Shown here: positions 57,500 to 64,000 of the stretch, piece by piece | How the letters are laid out: every line of letters starts with the position of its first letter | Numbering within the stretch: position 1 is the stretch's first letter | Origin: Martinezella rhizogenes | GTDB taxonomy: Bacteria; Pseudomonadota; Alphaproteobacteria; Rhizobiales; Rhizobiaceae | Assembly (NCBI RefSeq): GCF_000799715.1 | Contig: NZ_JUHG01000013.1 | Coordinates: 434,001-498,000, forward strand | DNA length: 64,000 nt | Direction: 5' to 3' | Program-made: the position numbers and the translations under genes | The notes under the pieces: model-generated | Seen by the model: the letters and a program-made list of their open reading frames with translations, nothing else | Databases searched by the model: none | Told to the model about the DNA's origin: nothing

Positions 57500-57520
57500 C
57501 CGCGGGCAAGATGCCCGCGG
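57500..57520 (-). other. Intercistronic stem-loop after the PotD-like gene
   Basis: CCGCGGGC and GCCCGCGG form an 8 bp GC-only stem with a five-base loop 24 bp past the binding-protein stop (minus strand), without a T-run. A role in differential expression of binding protein and permeases is likely. Confidence 0.6.
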
Positions 57521-57543
57521 CGCTCCTTCGGATGTCCTTCGGC

Positions 57544-58554
57544 CTATTGGGCCTGCCAGGCATACCACCGCTTGCCAATGGCATCACGGTTCTCGGCCCA
57601 ATATGACATGTCAGCATTGACCTGGCTGGCGGTCTGCTGGTCCGGCAGGGTCTTGGCCGTTGCCGGATCCATCAGCTTTGCCGACTCGATGTTGATGGGT
57701 GCATAGCCGGTCGCCTTTGCCAGATCGGCCTGTGGCTGGGCGGAGGCCGCCAGAGCGATGAACTTCATCGCTGCTTCCAGGTTCGGCGCGCCTTTGGGCA
57801 CGACGAGGGAATCGGCGGCCGTGATGTTCTGGCTCCAGGACGTGTCCGTCTTGACGCCGCTGGCGGCAAGCGCGGTCATGCGGCCGTTCCAGAGGCTCCC
57901 GAACGGAGCTTCGGCGGATGCGAGAAGCTGCTGCGACTGCGCACCGCTCGACCACCAGACGATGTCCGACTTGATCGTATCCAGCTTCTTGAACGCCCGG
58001 TCGAGATCGAGCGGATAGAGCTTGTCCGCGGGAACACCGTCGGCAAGCAGAGCCGCCTCGATCACACCCGGCGCCGACCATTTATAGAAGGTGCGCTTGC
58101 CGGGAAATTTCGCCGTGTCGAACAGATCAGCCCATGTCTTCGGGCAGGCGCTGACGGCATCCGCATTGCAGCCGATAACGAAGGAATAATAGAAGCTGCC
58201 GACCGAATAGTCCGTGACGAAACGCGGATCGAGCTTGGACTTGTCGATGACGGAGAAATCGAGCTTTTCCAGCAGCCCGGTCTTGCCCGCCTGCGCCGCA
58301 TAATCACCCTCGACGTCGACAACGTCCCAATTCACCTGACCTGCCTCAACCATGGCTTTCAGCTTGCCGTAGTCGGTCGGACCATCCTGCGCAACGGCAA
58401 TACCAGTCTTGTCGGTGAACGGGTTCACCCAGGCGGCTTTCTGCGCGTCCTGTGTCGTTCCTCCCCAGCTCGTGAAGACGAGCGTCTCGGCCTTGGCGGC
58501 CCCGGACACTGCCATTATTGCGGCAAAGGCCGCGAGTGCAATTCTTGCTTTCAT
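57544..58554 (-). CDS. ABC transporter substrate-binding protein, PotD/AfuA-like
   Basis: Periplasmic protein of 336 residues with a Sec signal (MKARIALAAFAAIMAVSGAAKAETL, cleavage after AKA). TLVFTSWGGTTQDAQKAAWVNPF and the ligand-cleft segment NWDVVDVEGDYAAQAGKTGLLEKLDF match the SBP_bac_6/8 group, whose members bind polyamines, 2-aminoethylphosphonate, iron or opines. Since the operon also codes for a flavin monooxygenase and a hydrolase, the ligand is probably the compound those enzymes break down, perhaps amine-like. Unproven. Confidence 0.9.
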   Translation of the reverse strand: MKARIALAAFAAIMAVSGAAKAETLVFTSWGGTTQDAQKAAWVNPFTDKTGIAVAQDGPTDYGKLKAMVEAGQVNWDVVDVEGDYAAQAGKTGLLEKLDFSVIDKSKLDPRFVTDYSVGSFYYSFVIGCNADAVSACPKTWADLFDTAKFPGKRTFYKWSAPGVIEAALLADGVPADKLYPLDLDRAFKKLDTIKSDIVWWSSGAQSQQLLASAEAPFGSLWNGRMTALAASGVKTDTSWSQNITAADSLVVPKGAPNLEAAMKFIALAASAQPQADLAKATGYAPINIESAKLMDPATAKTLPDQQTASQVNADMSYWAENRDAIGKRWYAWQAQ

Positions 58555-58594
58555 GTTCCCTTGTCCTTATTTTTTGATGTCTTACAGGCATGCC

Positions 58595-58927
58595 TTATGC
58601 GGCGGGCAGGCTTCCCCCTTGAGGAGAGAAGCTCGCCGGCTTCATAATCTTGTTCTCGGCCACTTCGATCAGGTCGCGAATTCTAGGCAGGAAGGCCTGC
58701 CATTGCGGATCGGCAGCCAGTCTCTGCCGCCGCGCCTCGCGATCATCGAGGCTCGTAAAGGCCCAGATATGAACGATCTCGTTGATGGTCCCGATCTCGG
58801 AAAAGAAATAGCCGACCAGATTGCCGAGATGGGCTTTCTGGATGGCGATCCCCTCCTCCTCGACCACCTTCAGATATTGCGGGATCGTGCCGTTCTTCAG
58901 CCGATAGGTCCGGATTTCGTAAAACAT
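58595..58927 (-). CDS. NIPSNAP-family protein
   Basis: Protein of 110 residues with the ferredoxin-like NIPSNAP fold: FYEIRTYRLKNGTIPQYLKVVEE at the start, VGYFFSEIGTINEIVHIWAF and DDREARRQRLAADPQWQAFL. Members dimerise; their function is unknown, though they recur in catabolic operons. The ATG at 58927 with GAGGTG upstream is chosen over a GTG three codons earlier. It sits between the aldehyde dehydrogenase and the PotD-like gene, with a 5 bp gap to the former. Confidence 0.88.
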   Translation of the reverse strand: MFYEIRTYRLKNGTIPQYLKVVEEEGIAIQKAHLGNLVGYFFSEIGTINEIVHIWAFTSLDDREARRQRLAADPQWQAFLPRIRDLIEVAENKIMKPASFSPQGGSLPAA

Positions 58928-58932
58928 CGGCG

Positions 58933-60396
58933 TCACCTCATCACGAACGGATCGGGGATCGGATCATCCGAGGTCCTCAGCCAGATCGTCTTCGTGCGGG
59001 TATAGTCGAGGGCGGCCGCCAGGCCGCCTTCGCGACCATGGCCGGACAAACCAAAGCCGCCGAAAGGCGCGATCGGCGACACCGCGCGATAGGTGTTGAC
59101 CCAGACGATACCGGCGCGCAGCCCCTTCATCAGACGGTGAGCGCGCGTGAGGTTCTGGGTGAAGACGCCAGATGCAAGGCCATAACCGGTGTCGTTGGCG
59201 AGCCTCAGCGCTTCAGCTTCGGTTTCGAATGAAACGACGGATAGGACAGGGCCGAAAAACTCTTCGGCGAGCGACGGCGAGGCAACGCCGTCGCAGTCAA
59301 GAATTGTCGGCGGGAAGTAGAAGCCGTCGCCGTCCGGCCGCCGGCCGCCCGTGACAAGACGGGCGCCGCTTTCAACGGACCTGTCGACGAGGGCCGCGAC
59401 GTGATCCTGCTGGCGCTTCGTTGCTAGCGGACCGACTTCGGTTGCCATGTCCGAGGGGATACCGACACGGATCGCCTCGGCCTTTGCCTTCAGCATGGCT
59501 AAAAACTTGTCCTTGACGCTCCGCTCGACAATCAGCCGCGAGCCGGCGACACAGCTCTGGCCGGTGGCGGCGAAGATGCCAGCAACCTGCGCGTTAGCCG
59601 CACTTTCGAGATCGGCATCGGCAAAGACGATGAAGGGTGACTTACCGCCGAGTTCGAGCGAGGTGGAGGCAAGATTTTCCGCGGAATTGCGCACGACATG
59701 ACGCGCCGTTTCCGGCCCGCCGGTGAAAGCGATATGCGCAACCTTCGGATGCCGGCTGAGAGCGGAACCGCAGGAGGGACCAAAGCCGGTGATGATGTTG
59801 ACGACGCCGGCCGGAAAGCCTGCTTCGTGAACGAGACGGGCGAATTCCAGAAGCGGCGCCGGCCCATCCTCGGACGCCTTGACCACCATCGCGCAGCCGG
59901 CCGCCAGTGCCGGACCGATCTTGACGGCCGAGAGAAACAACTGGCTGTTCCAGGGCACGACCATGGCGACGACGCCGATTGGCTCGCGCCGCAGCCAGAC
60001 ATCCATGTCCTGCTTGTCGATCGGCAGATAAGCCCCTTCGATCTTGTCAGCAAGGCCGGCATAATAGCGATAATAGTCGGCGACATAGGCGATCTGCGCC
60101 GATGTCTCGCGGATGATCTTGCCGGTGTCGCGGGTCTCCAGCTCGGCAAGCTTTTGCGCATTGGCCGCAACCAGATCCGCAAGCTTATAAAGCAGTTTGC
60201 CGCGTTGCGTGGCCGTCAACTTCGACCAGGGGCCATCATAGAGCGCCGTTTCAGCGGCGCTGACCGCACGATCGACGTCGCTCTCGCGCGCTTCCGGCAT
60301 CTCCGCCCAGATCTTGCCCGTCGCCGGATCGATGCTCTGGAAGCGAGCCTCGCCGTCGACAAATTCGCCGTCGATGTAAGACTGGAAACGCTGCAT
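58933..60396 (-). CDS. NAD(P)-dependent aldehyde dehydrogenase
   Basis: Enzyme of 487 residues with catalytic C282 (GQSCVAGSR), general base E248 (LELGGKSP), the oxyanion N150 (PWNSQ) and the cofactor-site FTGGPETAR. It resembles betaine/4-hydroxymuconic-semialdehyde-type dehydrogenases. It lies 5 bp after the LLM monooxygenase gene's stop (60402) and would oxidise the aldehyde formed by monooxygenase and hydrolase action to a carboxylic acid. Confidence 0.93.
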   Translation of the reverse strand: MQRFQSYIDGEFVDGEARFQSIDPATGKIWAEMPEARESDVDRAVSAAETALYDGPWSKLTATQRGKLLYKLADLVAANAQKLAELETRDTGKIIRETSAQIAYVADYYRYYAGLADKIEGAYLPIDKQDMDVWLRREPIGVVAMVVPWNSQLFLSAVKIGPALAAGCAMVVKASEDGPAPLLEFARLVHEAGFPAGVVNIITGFGPSCGSALSRHPKVAHIAFTGGPETARHVVRNSAENLASTSLELGGKSPFIVFADADLESAANAQVAGIFAATGQSCVAGSRLIVERSVKDKFLAMLKAKAEAIRVGIPSDMATEVGPLATKRQQDHVAALVDRSVESGARLVTGGRRPDGDGFYFPPTILDCDGVASPSLAEEFFGPVLSVVSFETEAEALRLANDTGYGLASGVFTQNLTRAHRLMKGLRAGIVWVNTYRAVSPIAPFGGFGLSGHGREGGLAAALDYTRTKTIWLRTSDDPIPDPFVMR

Positions 60397-60401
60397 GGGC
60401 T

Positions 60402-61442
60402 TTACTCCGCAAATGCCGGCATGACCTCGGCGATGAAGCGCTCGAGCGAGGCTTTCTTTCGCTCGAAGGACATGCCCGTATCGATCCAGAAGGAATATTC
60501 GTCATACCCCAGGGCTTCATAAGCCTTGAGGCGGGCTATGACGGTCTCGGCATTGCCGACGACGTTGTTGCTGCGCATGACCGCGTCGGACAGCATCGCG
60601 TTTGCGTTGATCTCCTCCTCGGGTATCCGCTCGATCAGGCCCTGCTTGACCGGCTTCTCGTTTTTGAACCAGGCGAAGAAGTAATTGTAGTAGACGCTCA
60701 GCTCATGCGCGGCCTGCGCGATGTCTGCTTCTGTTGAGCCGACATAGGTGTGGCGCAGCAGCATGATTTTCGGACGCTCGATCTGCGGATGCTTGGCGCA
60801 GGCATCGTTGAAGCGGCCCATCAGCCCTTCGACCTCGTCATCACCCTGCCAGAGCGGCGTCACCTGGACATTGCAGCCATTGGCGACGGCGAACTCATGC
60901 GAATTCGGATCGCGCGCGGCCACCCAGATCGGCGGGTTCGGCTCCTGCAGCGGCTTCGGTGCCGATGTGGTCGAGGGAAACTTGAAGAACTCGCCATCAT
61001 GGACGTAGTCGCCCTTCCAGATACCCTTGACCGCCGGGATGAGCTCGCGCATCCGCTGGCCGGCGCCCCAGGCATCGAGCCCCGGCAGTAGGCGTTCGTA
61101 TTCGAAGGAATAGGCTCCGCGCGCAATGCCGATGTCGAGCCTGCCATCGCAGATGATATCGGCCATGGCCGCTTCGCCTGCGAGCTTGATCGGATGCCAA
61201 AATGGCGCGATCACCGTCCCCGTCCCGAGCCTTGCCCGCGATGTCCGGCGCGCCAGATCGGCGATGGTCACGAAGGGATTAGGCGCGATGGTAAAATCCA
61301 TGCCGTGGTGCTCGCCCGTCCAAATCGCATGCATACCGCCCTTGTCGGCAATCTCGCACAGCGCGATGAACTCCTCATAGAGGCTCTTGTGGCTTTGGCT
61401 GGCGTCGAGACGTTCCATGTGGACAAAGAGAGAGAATTTCAT
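60402..61442 (-). CDS. LLM-class flavin-dependent monooxygenase
   Basis: Bacterial luciferase-like protein of 346 residues. KFSLFVHMERLD starts the barrel, ALCEIADKGGMHAIWTGEHHGMDF carries the conserved helix and histidines, and IAPNPFVTIADLARRTSRARLGTGTVIAPFWHPIKLAGEAAMADIICDGR is broken here into the family's flavin-binding segments. It needs FMNH2 from a reductase; the overlapping next gene (4 bp) encodes one, so the two are likely a two-component monooxygenase. The substrate is not known. Confidence 0.92.
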   Translation of the reverse strand: MKFSLFVHMERLDASQSHKSLYEEFIALCEIADKGGMHAIWTGEHHGMDFTIAPNPFVTIADLARRTSRARLGTGTVIAPFWHPIKLAGEAAMADIICDGRLDIGIARGAYSFEYERLLPGLDAWGAGQRMRELIPAVKGIWKGDYVHDGEFFKFPSTTSAPKPLQEPNPPIWVAARDPNSHEFAVANGCNVQVTPLWQGDDEVEGLMGRFNDACAKHPQIERPKIMLLRHTYVGSTEADIAQAAHELSVYYNYFFAWFKNEKPVKQGLIERIPEEEINANAMLSDAVMRSNNVVGNAETVIARLKAYEALGYDEYSFWIDTGMSFERKKASLERFIAEVMPAFAE

Positions 61443-62374
61443 GCGCGTGCCGCCTTTGCTGGAACGGGGCGGACCGTGCCGACGGTCTCGTCGCCGAAAT
61501 AAACGCCGAAATTGCCGATCTGGCTCTCGACCGCGAAACGCGCGACGATATCGGCTGTCGAACTCGTCTTGAAACGAGCCTTGGTCAATGTATCGGGCTT
61601 CAGGAACCGGCCATTGCGCGGTTCGCCTTCCGAGGCGAAGGCACGATAGACGATGTGCTGTTTTCCGTCGCTCTTGCCCTCATAGACCGAGTAGAGGAAG
61701 CCGATCGTCACTGAGAGACCGGTGAGCTCTTCCAAATAATCCCGCAGAATGTCAGCCGGGCTGCCGTCCTTGCCGTCACAGCCCGGCAGCGAAAGAACAT
61801 CATCGCCGAGGAGAAGAACCTCACCATGGCGCTCCAGAACGGCCCCGAGATCGATATCGCCCTCCGCCGCCGCTGAAACGGCCTTGCTGGCGAGGATCGG
61901 CGTGAAGTAACCGCCGCGGGCATAGCCCAATCCGTTGCGGCCGCTGTTTTCGAAAGAGGCAATCCGCCCCATCAGGATGACATGATCACCGGCTTCGATG
62001 ACCTGCTCGAGGCTGCATTCGAACCAGGCCGCGACATCGGCCAATATCGGACAGCCGGCAGCACCCGACGCCCATTCCACGGTCGCGAACCTATCCTCGA
62101 CTGGCCGTGCGAAGGTGTTGGATATATGCTTTTGCGTCTCCGACAGCACATTGATCGCAAAGGAAGTGGCGCTCGTCATGGCCGTGAAATTGCGCGATGT
62201 CTTTGCCAGGCAAACCAGCAGAAGCGGCGGATCGAGCGACACCGAGGTAAACGAGTTCGCCGTAAAGCCGATCGGCACTCCGGCCTGATCGCGCGTCGTC
62301 ACGACCGTGACCCCTGTCGGAAAAGCACCGAAGGCATCGCGCAGCGCCCTGGGATCCAACTGCTCTGTCGTCAT
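61439..62374 (-). CDS. Flavin reductase with extra C-terminal Nudix-like region
   Basis: Protein of 311 residues, nearly twice the usual 160-170 of flavin reductases. Residues 1-165 are the flavin reductase fold (AFGAFPTGVTVVTTRD, NSFTSVSLDPPLLLVCLAK). Residues about 175-300 contain LRDYLEELTGLSVTIGFLYS and HIVYRAFASE, a pattern like a Nudix fold with a degenerate Nudix box, so probably a binding not a hydrolase domain. GGGAGGATGCAGG precedes the ATG at 62374. It supplies reduced flavin to the LLM monooxygenase; the extra region may couple activity to a ligand. Confidence 0.85.
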   Translation of the reverse strand: MTTEQLDPRALRDAFGAFPTGVTVVTTRDQAGVPIGFTANSFTSVSLDPPLLLVCLAKTSRNFTAMTSATSFAINVLSETQKHISNTFARPVEDRFATVEWASGAAGCPILADVAAWFECSLEQVIEAGDHVILMGRIASFENSGRNGLGYARGGYFTPILASKAVSAAAEGDIDLGAVLERHGEVLLLGDDVLSLPGCDGKDGSPADILRDYLEELTGLSVTIGFLYSVYEGKSDGKQHIVYRAFASEGEPRNGRFLKPDTLTKARFKTSSTADIVARFAVESQIGNFGVYFGDETVGTVRPVPAKAARA

Positions 62375-63234
62375 CCTGCATCCTCCCCGCATGCGAGCCA
62401 CTCGGCGAGCAACCCGTTGACGATCTCCGGCGCCGTCAAATTCACCATATGACGATGACCATCGACGATCCTGGCCCAGCCTTTCGGCGTAATGGAAGCC
62501 ATCTGCTCGGCCATTTGCGGCGTCGAGTTGGGATCATCAGACCCGGTCAGGAACAGTGCCGGCACATGCACGTCCAGCCAGCGATCCGCATAGGTTTCGT
62601 CGCCGCCGGCAAAGGCGGCATAGGCCGTCGCGTAGCCTTGCGGATTGACAAGGCTCAGCCAGTTACGTGTCAAGTCGCGCGCGACCGCACTTTGCCTGTC
62701 ATCGCCGAACCACCTCAAGAGCGGCCCCTCCTTGTCGACGCCCGAAAGCGGGATTGCCGCCGCACGCGCCAGAACCGCCGCCTTCGCGTCGGGATCGCGA
62801 CGATAGACGCCGTTCAGATAGGCAACGCGCTTTATCCGACGGCCGAATGTGGCAGCACTTCCGCCGGCCACCAGCGCGCCCATCGAATGCCCCGCGACAT
62901 TTGCGCTATCGAGCGCCATTTCATCCAGAAAGCTGCCGAACCAGTCTACAAACGCCTCGAGGGGACTGGCGGCCGGCAGTTTGCTGCTTTCGCCGTGGCC
63001 AGGCATATCGACGGCGATGACGCGATGCGTCCGCCCAAAGGCCGATATTTGCGGCGCCCAGGCTTCAAGACGCATGCCGACGCCATGGATGAGGACGAGC
63101 GGCTCGCCCCTGCCGACCTCATGATAGGCCGTGCCACTTGCCGTCCTGCTACGGGGCAGACCTCTTGCCGTAGCTTTGTCGGCACCGTGTTGCACTATGG
63201 TTTCCACTGTCGACATCCCAGCGCCCGAACCCAT
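62371..63234 (-). CDS. Alpha/beta hydrolase
   Basis: Hydrolase of 287 residues. The oxyanion segment VLIHGVGMRLEAWAPQI lies near 47-63, the nucleophile elbow is GHSMGA (S117), an acid is expected around TGSDDPNS, and the histidine is in VDGHRHMVN. The ATG at 63234 overlaps the stop of the DUF1185 gene by one base (TGATG); an alternative ATG at 63216 would remove six residues. Given its neighbours it may cleave an amide or ester produced by the flavin monooxygenase. Confidence 0.88.
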   Translation of the reverse strand: MGSGAGMSTVETIVQHGADKATARGLPRSRTASGTAYHEVGRGEPLVLIHGVGMRLEAWAPQISAFGRTHRVIAVDMPGHGESSKLPAASPLEAFVDWFGSFLDEMALDSANVAGHSMGALVAGGSAATFGRRIKRVAYLNGVYRRDPDAKAAVLARAAAIPLSGVDKEGPLLRWFGDDRQSAVARDLTRNWLSLVNPQGYATAYAAFAGGDETYADRWLDVHVPALFLTGSDDPNSTPQMAEQMASITPKGWARIVDGHRHMVNLTAPEIVNGLLAEWLACGEDAG

Positions 63235-63836
63235 CAAACGCCAGCGGGATTGGCGACGTCCTGCCCCAAATCCCTCAGGTCCTGATAGCGGTCGCCAATG
63301 CGGTGATGCGGCCGGCCTCCGACCGAGGCGCCGAGAGCCACGACGATTTCGTCGGCGGCCGGAGCATCGGGAATGGACGTCTGGATCGTCAGGTAATGCG
63401 AGCGACGGCCCTCGTCGTTCTTGTCCATCAGCGGGATCATGATCGGCGCACTGGCCGGGCCGCGCGTATTGCTGAAGGCGAGGTATGACTTGGCGCCGAC
63501 CGCCTGGCGATAATGATTGCCGAAGCGGAGCGTATGGATCAGCGCCGAGGCATGCTCGATCTCGCCGTCGACACCGACGACCGCCGCCTTGCCATAGGCT
63601 TCGACCGCTTCACCGGAGCCAACCGCCTCGATGATCATCTTGGTCAGCAGTTCGCCGAGAACCGGGGCGACCGCATGGATCTCGGGCTTCAGATCCTCGA
63701 CAAAACCGCGCCCTGCCCAGGGATTTTTGACGACCGCCAATGCGGAAAACAGCTTGAGCGGAACGGCCGCCGCCTTCCCGCCCTCAATCAGCGTCGTTTC
63801 GATCTGCAGCAGGGTCTTTCGGACTTGAAGGGTCAT
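63234..63836 (-). CDS. DUF1185 (amino acid synthesis) family protein
   Basis: Protein of 200 residues. VRKTLLQIETTLIEGGKAAAVPLKLFSALAVVKNPWAGRGFVEDL, interrupted here into its parts, and the later VGAKSYLAFSNTRGPASAPIMIPLMDKNDEGRRSHYLTIQTSI region place it in the family named amino acid synthesis, for which no clear reaction is established to my knowledge. The start at 63836 is inside a longer frame; GAGACG lies upstream. It is first in a ten-gene operon of monooxygenase, reductase, hydrolase, aldehyde dehydrogenase and PotABCD-type transporter, preceded by a perfect palindrome 20 bp upstream. Confidence 0.85.
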   Translation of the reverse strand: MTLQVRKTLLQIETTLIEGGKAAAVPLKLFSALAVVKNPWAGRGFVEDLKPEIHAVAPVLGELLTKMIIEAVGSGEAVEAYGKAAVVGVDGEIEHASALIHTLRFGNHYRQAVGAKSYLAFSNTRGPASAPIMIPLMDKNDEGRRSHYLTIQTSIPDAPAADEIVVALGASVGGRPHHRIGDRYQDLRDLGQDVANPAGV

Positions 63837-63856
63837 CAATCGTCTCGCTTTTAAGA

Positions 63857-63886
63857 TTTTGTATGATGGTATGCCATCATACAAAA
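63857..63886. promoter_or_regulatory. Perfect 13+4+13 bp palindromic operator, GntR-type candidate
   Basis: TTTTGTATGATGG, the spacer TATG and CCATCATACAAAA form a perfect inverted repeat 20 bp upstream of the DUF1185 start codon. Core and spacing look like sites of GntR/FCD regulators. No regulator gene lies in the window on this side, so it is probably encoded to the right of base 64000. Confidence 0.75.
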
Positions 63887-64000
63887 CTGTCAAGCTGGTT
63901 TCTGCGGATCGCGAAAAATCCGCGACAGCCTTCCGATAAAGACAACAATAGCAATGAGTTGACACCTAAACGGCCTTGGTCGCCCGCGCTCAAGCGAGGG

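Noticed and set aside
58933..60396. Aldehyde dehydrogenase as the 2-oxoglutarate semialdehyde dehydrogenase needed after KdgD
   Set aside because: It is in a different operon 13 kb away, tightly coupled to the LLM monooxygenase genes on the other strand.

Overview
The window is a 64 kb, GC-rich (roughly 60% by eye), tightly packed stretch of catabolic and transport genes with no ribosomal, tRNA, replication, CRISPR or insertion-sequence content. Gene families (ribitol dehydrogenase, DUF3313 lipoprotein, a NolR-like ArsR regulator, a small AGGAGGT-led protein, many ABC uptake operons each with its own regulator) point to an alphaproteobacterium of the Rhizobiales, most likely Rhizobium or a close relative. 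The absence of core genes suggests a megaplasmid, chromid or accessory chromosomal arm. The assignment is inference from gene content, not from a marker gene.

Layout. (1) 2-5937, plus strand: a peptide/opine-type ABC transporter (binding protein and two permeases; the ATPases are probably left of base 1) between two FAD-dependent amine oxidases. (2) 5953-12644, minus: AraC regulator, CUT2 sugar ABC transporter, ribitol 2-dehydrogenase and a ribulokinase-type FGGY kinase, together a ribitol to D-ribulose 5-phosphate route. (3) 13159-14142: a stand-alone AraC regulator. (4) 14626-24571: an aldonate cluster with a second CUT2 transporter, LacI regulator, Dabb-like small protein, beta-hydroxyacid dehydrogenase, gluconate 5-dehydrogenase, L-idonate 5-dehydrogenase, GlcG-like protein, SMP-30 lactonase and a collapsed 2-hydroxyacid dehydrogenase pseudogene. 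Three near-identical palindromes (core TGTTATCGATAACA) and one variant mark every promoter region, so this is a self-contained LacI regulon. (5) 24628-32137, minus: M20 amidohydrolase, dipeptide-type ABC transporter and homocysteine S-methyltransferase. (6) 32413-37454: a decayed siderophore-interacting protein, a small conserved protein, a NolR-like regulator, a DUF3313 lipoprotein, an OmpR/EnvZ-type two-component pair and a GFA-family protein. (7) 37489-46725: a second dipeptide-type ABC operon (minus) divergent from a GntR/FCD regulator followed by a UxuA-like dehydratase, 5-dehydro-4-deoxyglucarate dehydratase and an exported lactonase, probably uronate/aldarate use. (8) 46731-54408, minus: SfnG dimethylsulfone monooxygenase, a complete Liv-type ABC transporter and SfnB, an organosulfur scavenging operon. 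(9) 54679-63836, minus: a ten-gene operon with DUF1185 protein, alpha/beta hydrolase, flavin reductase with an extra Nudix-like C-terminal region, LLM flavin monooxygenase, aldehyde dehydrogenase, NIPSNAP protein and a PotABCD-type transporter, preceded by a perfect 13+4+13 bp palindrome.

Seven ABC uptake systems occur in the window. Several have a stem-loop just after the binding-protein gene, which would fit higher expression of the binding protein than of the membrane parts. The best candidates for an undescribed system are the DUF1185/LLM monooxygenase operon (9) and the sulfur operon with a Liv-type importer (8). The UxuA-like plus KdgD combination (7) is a smaller metabolic puzzle.
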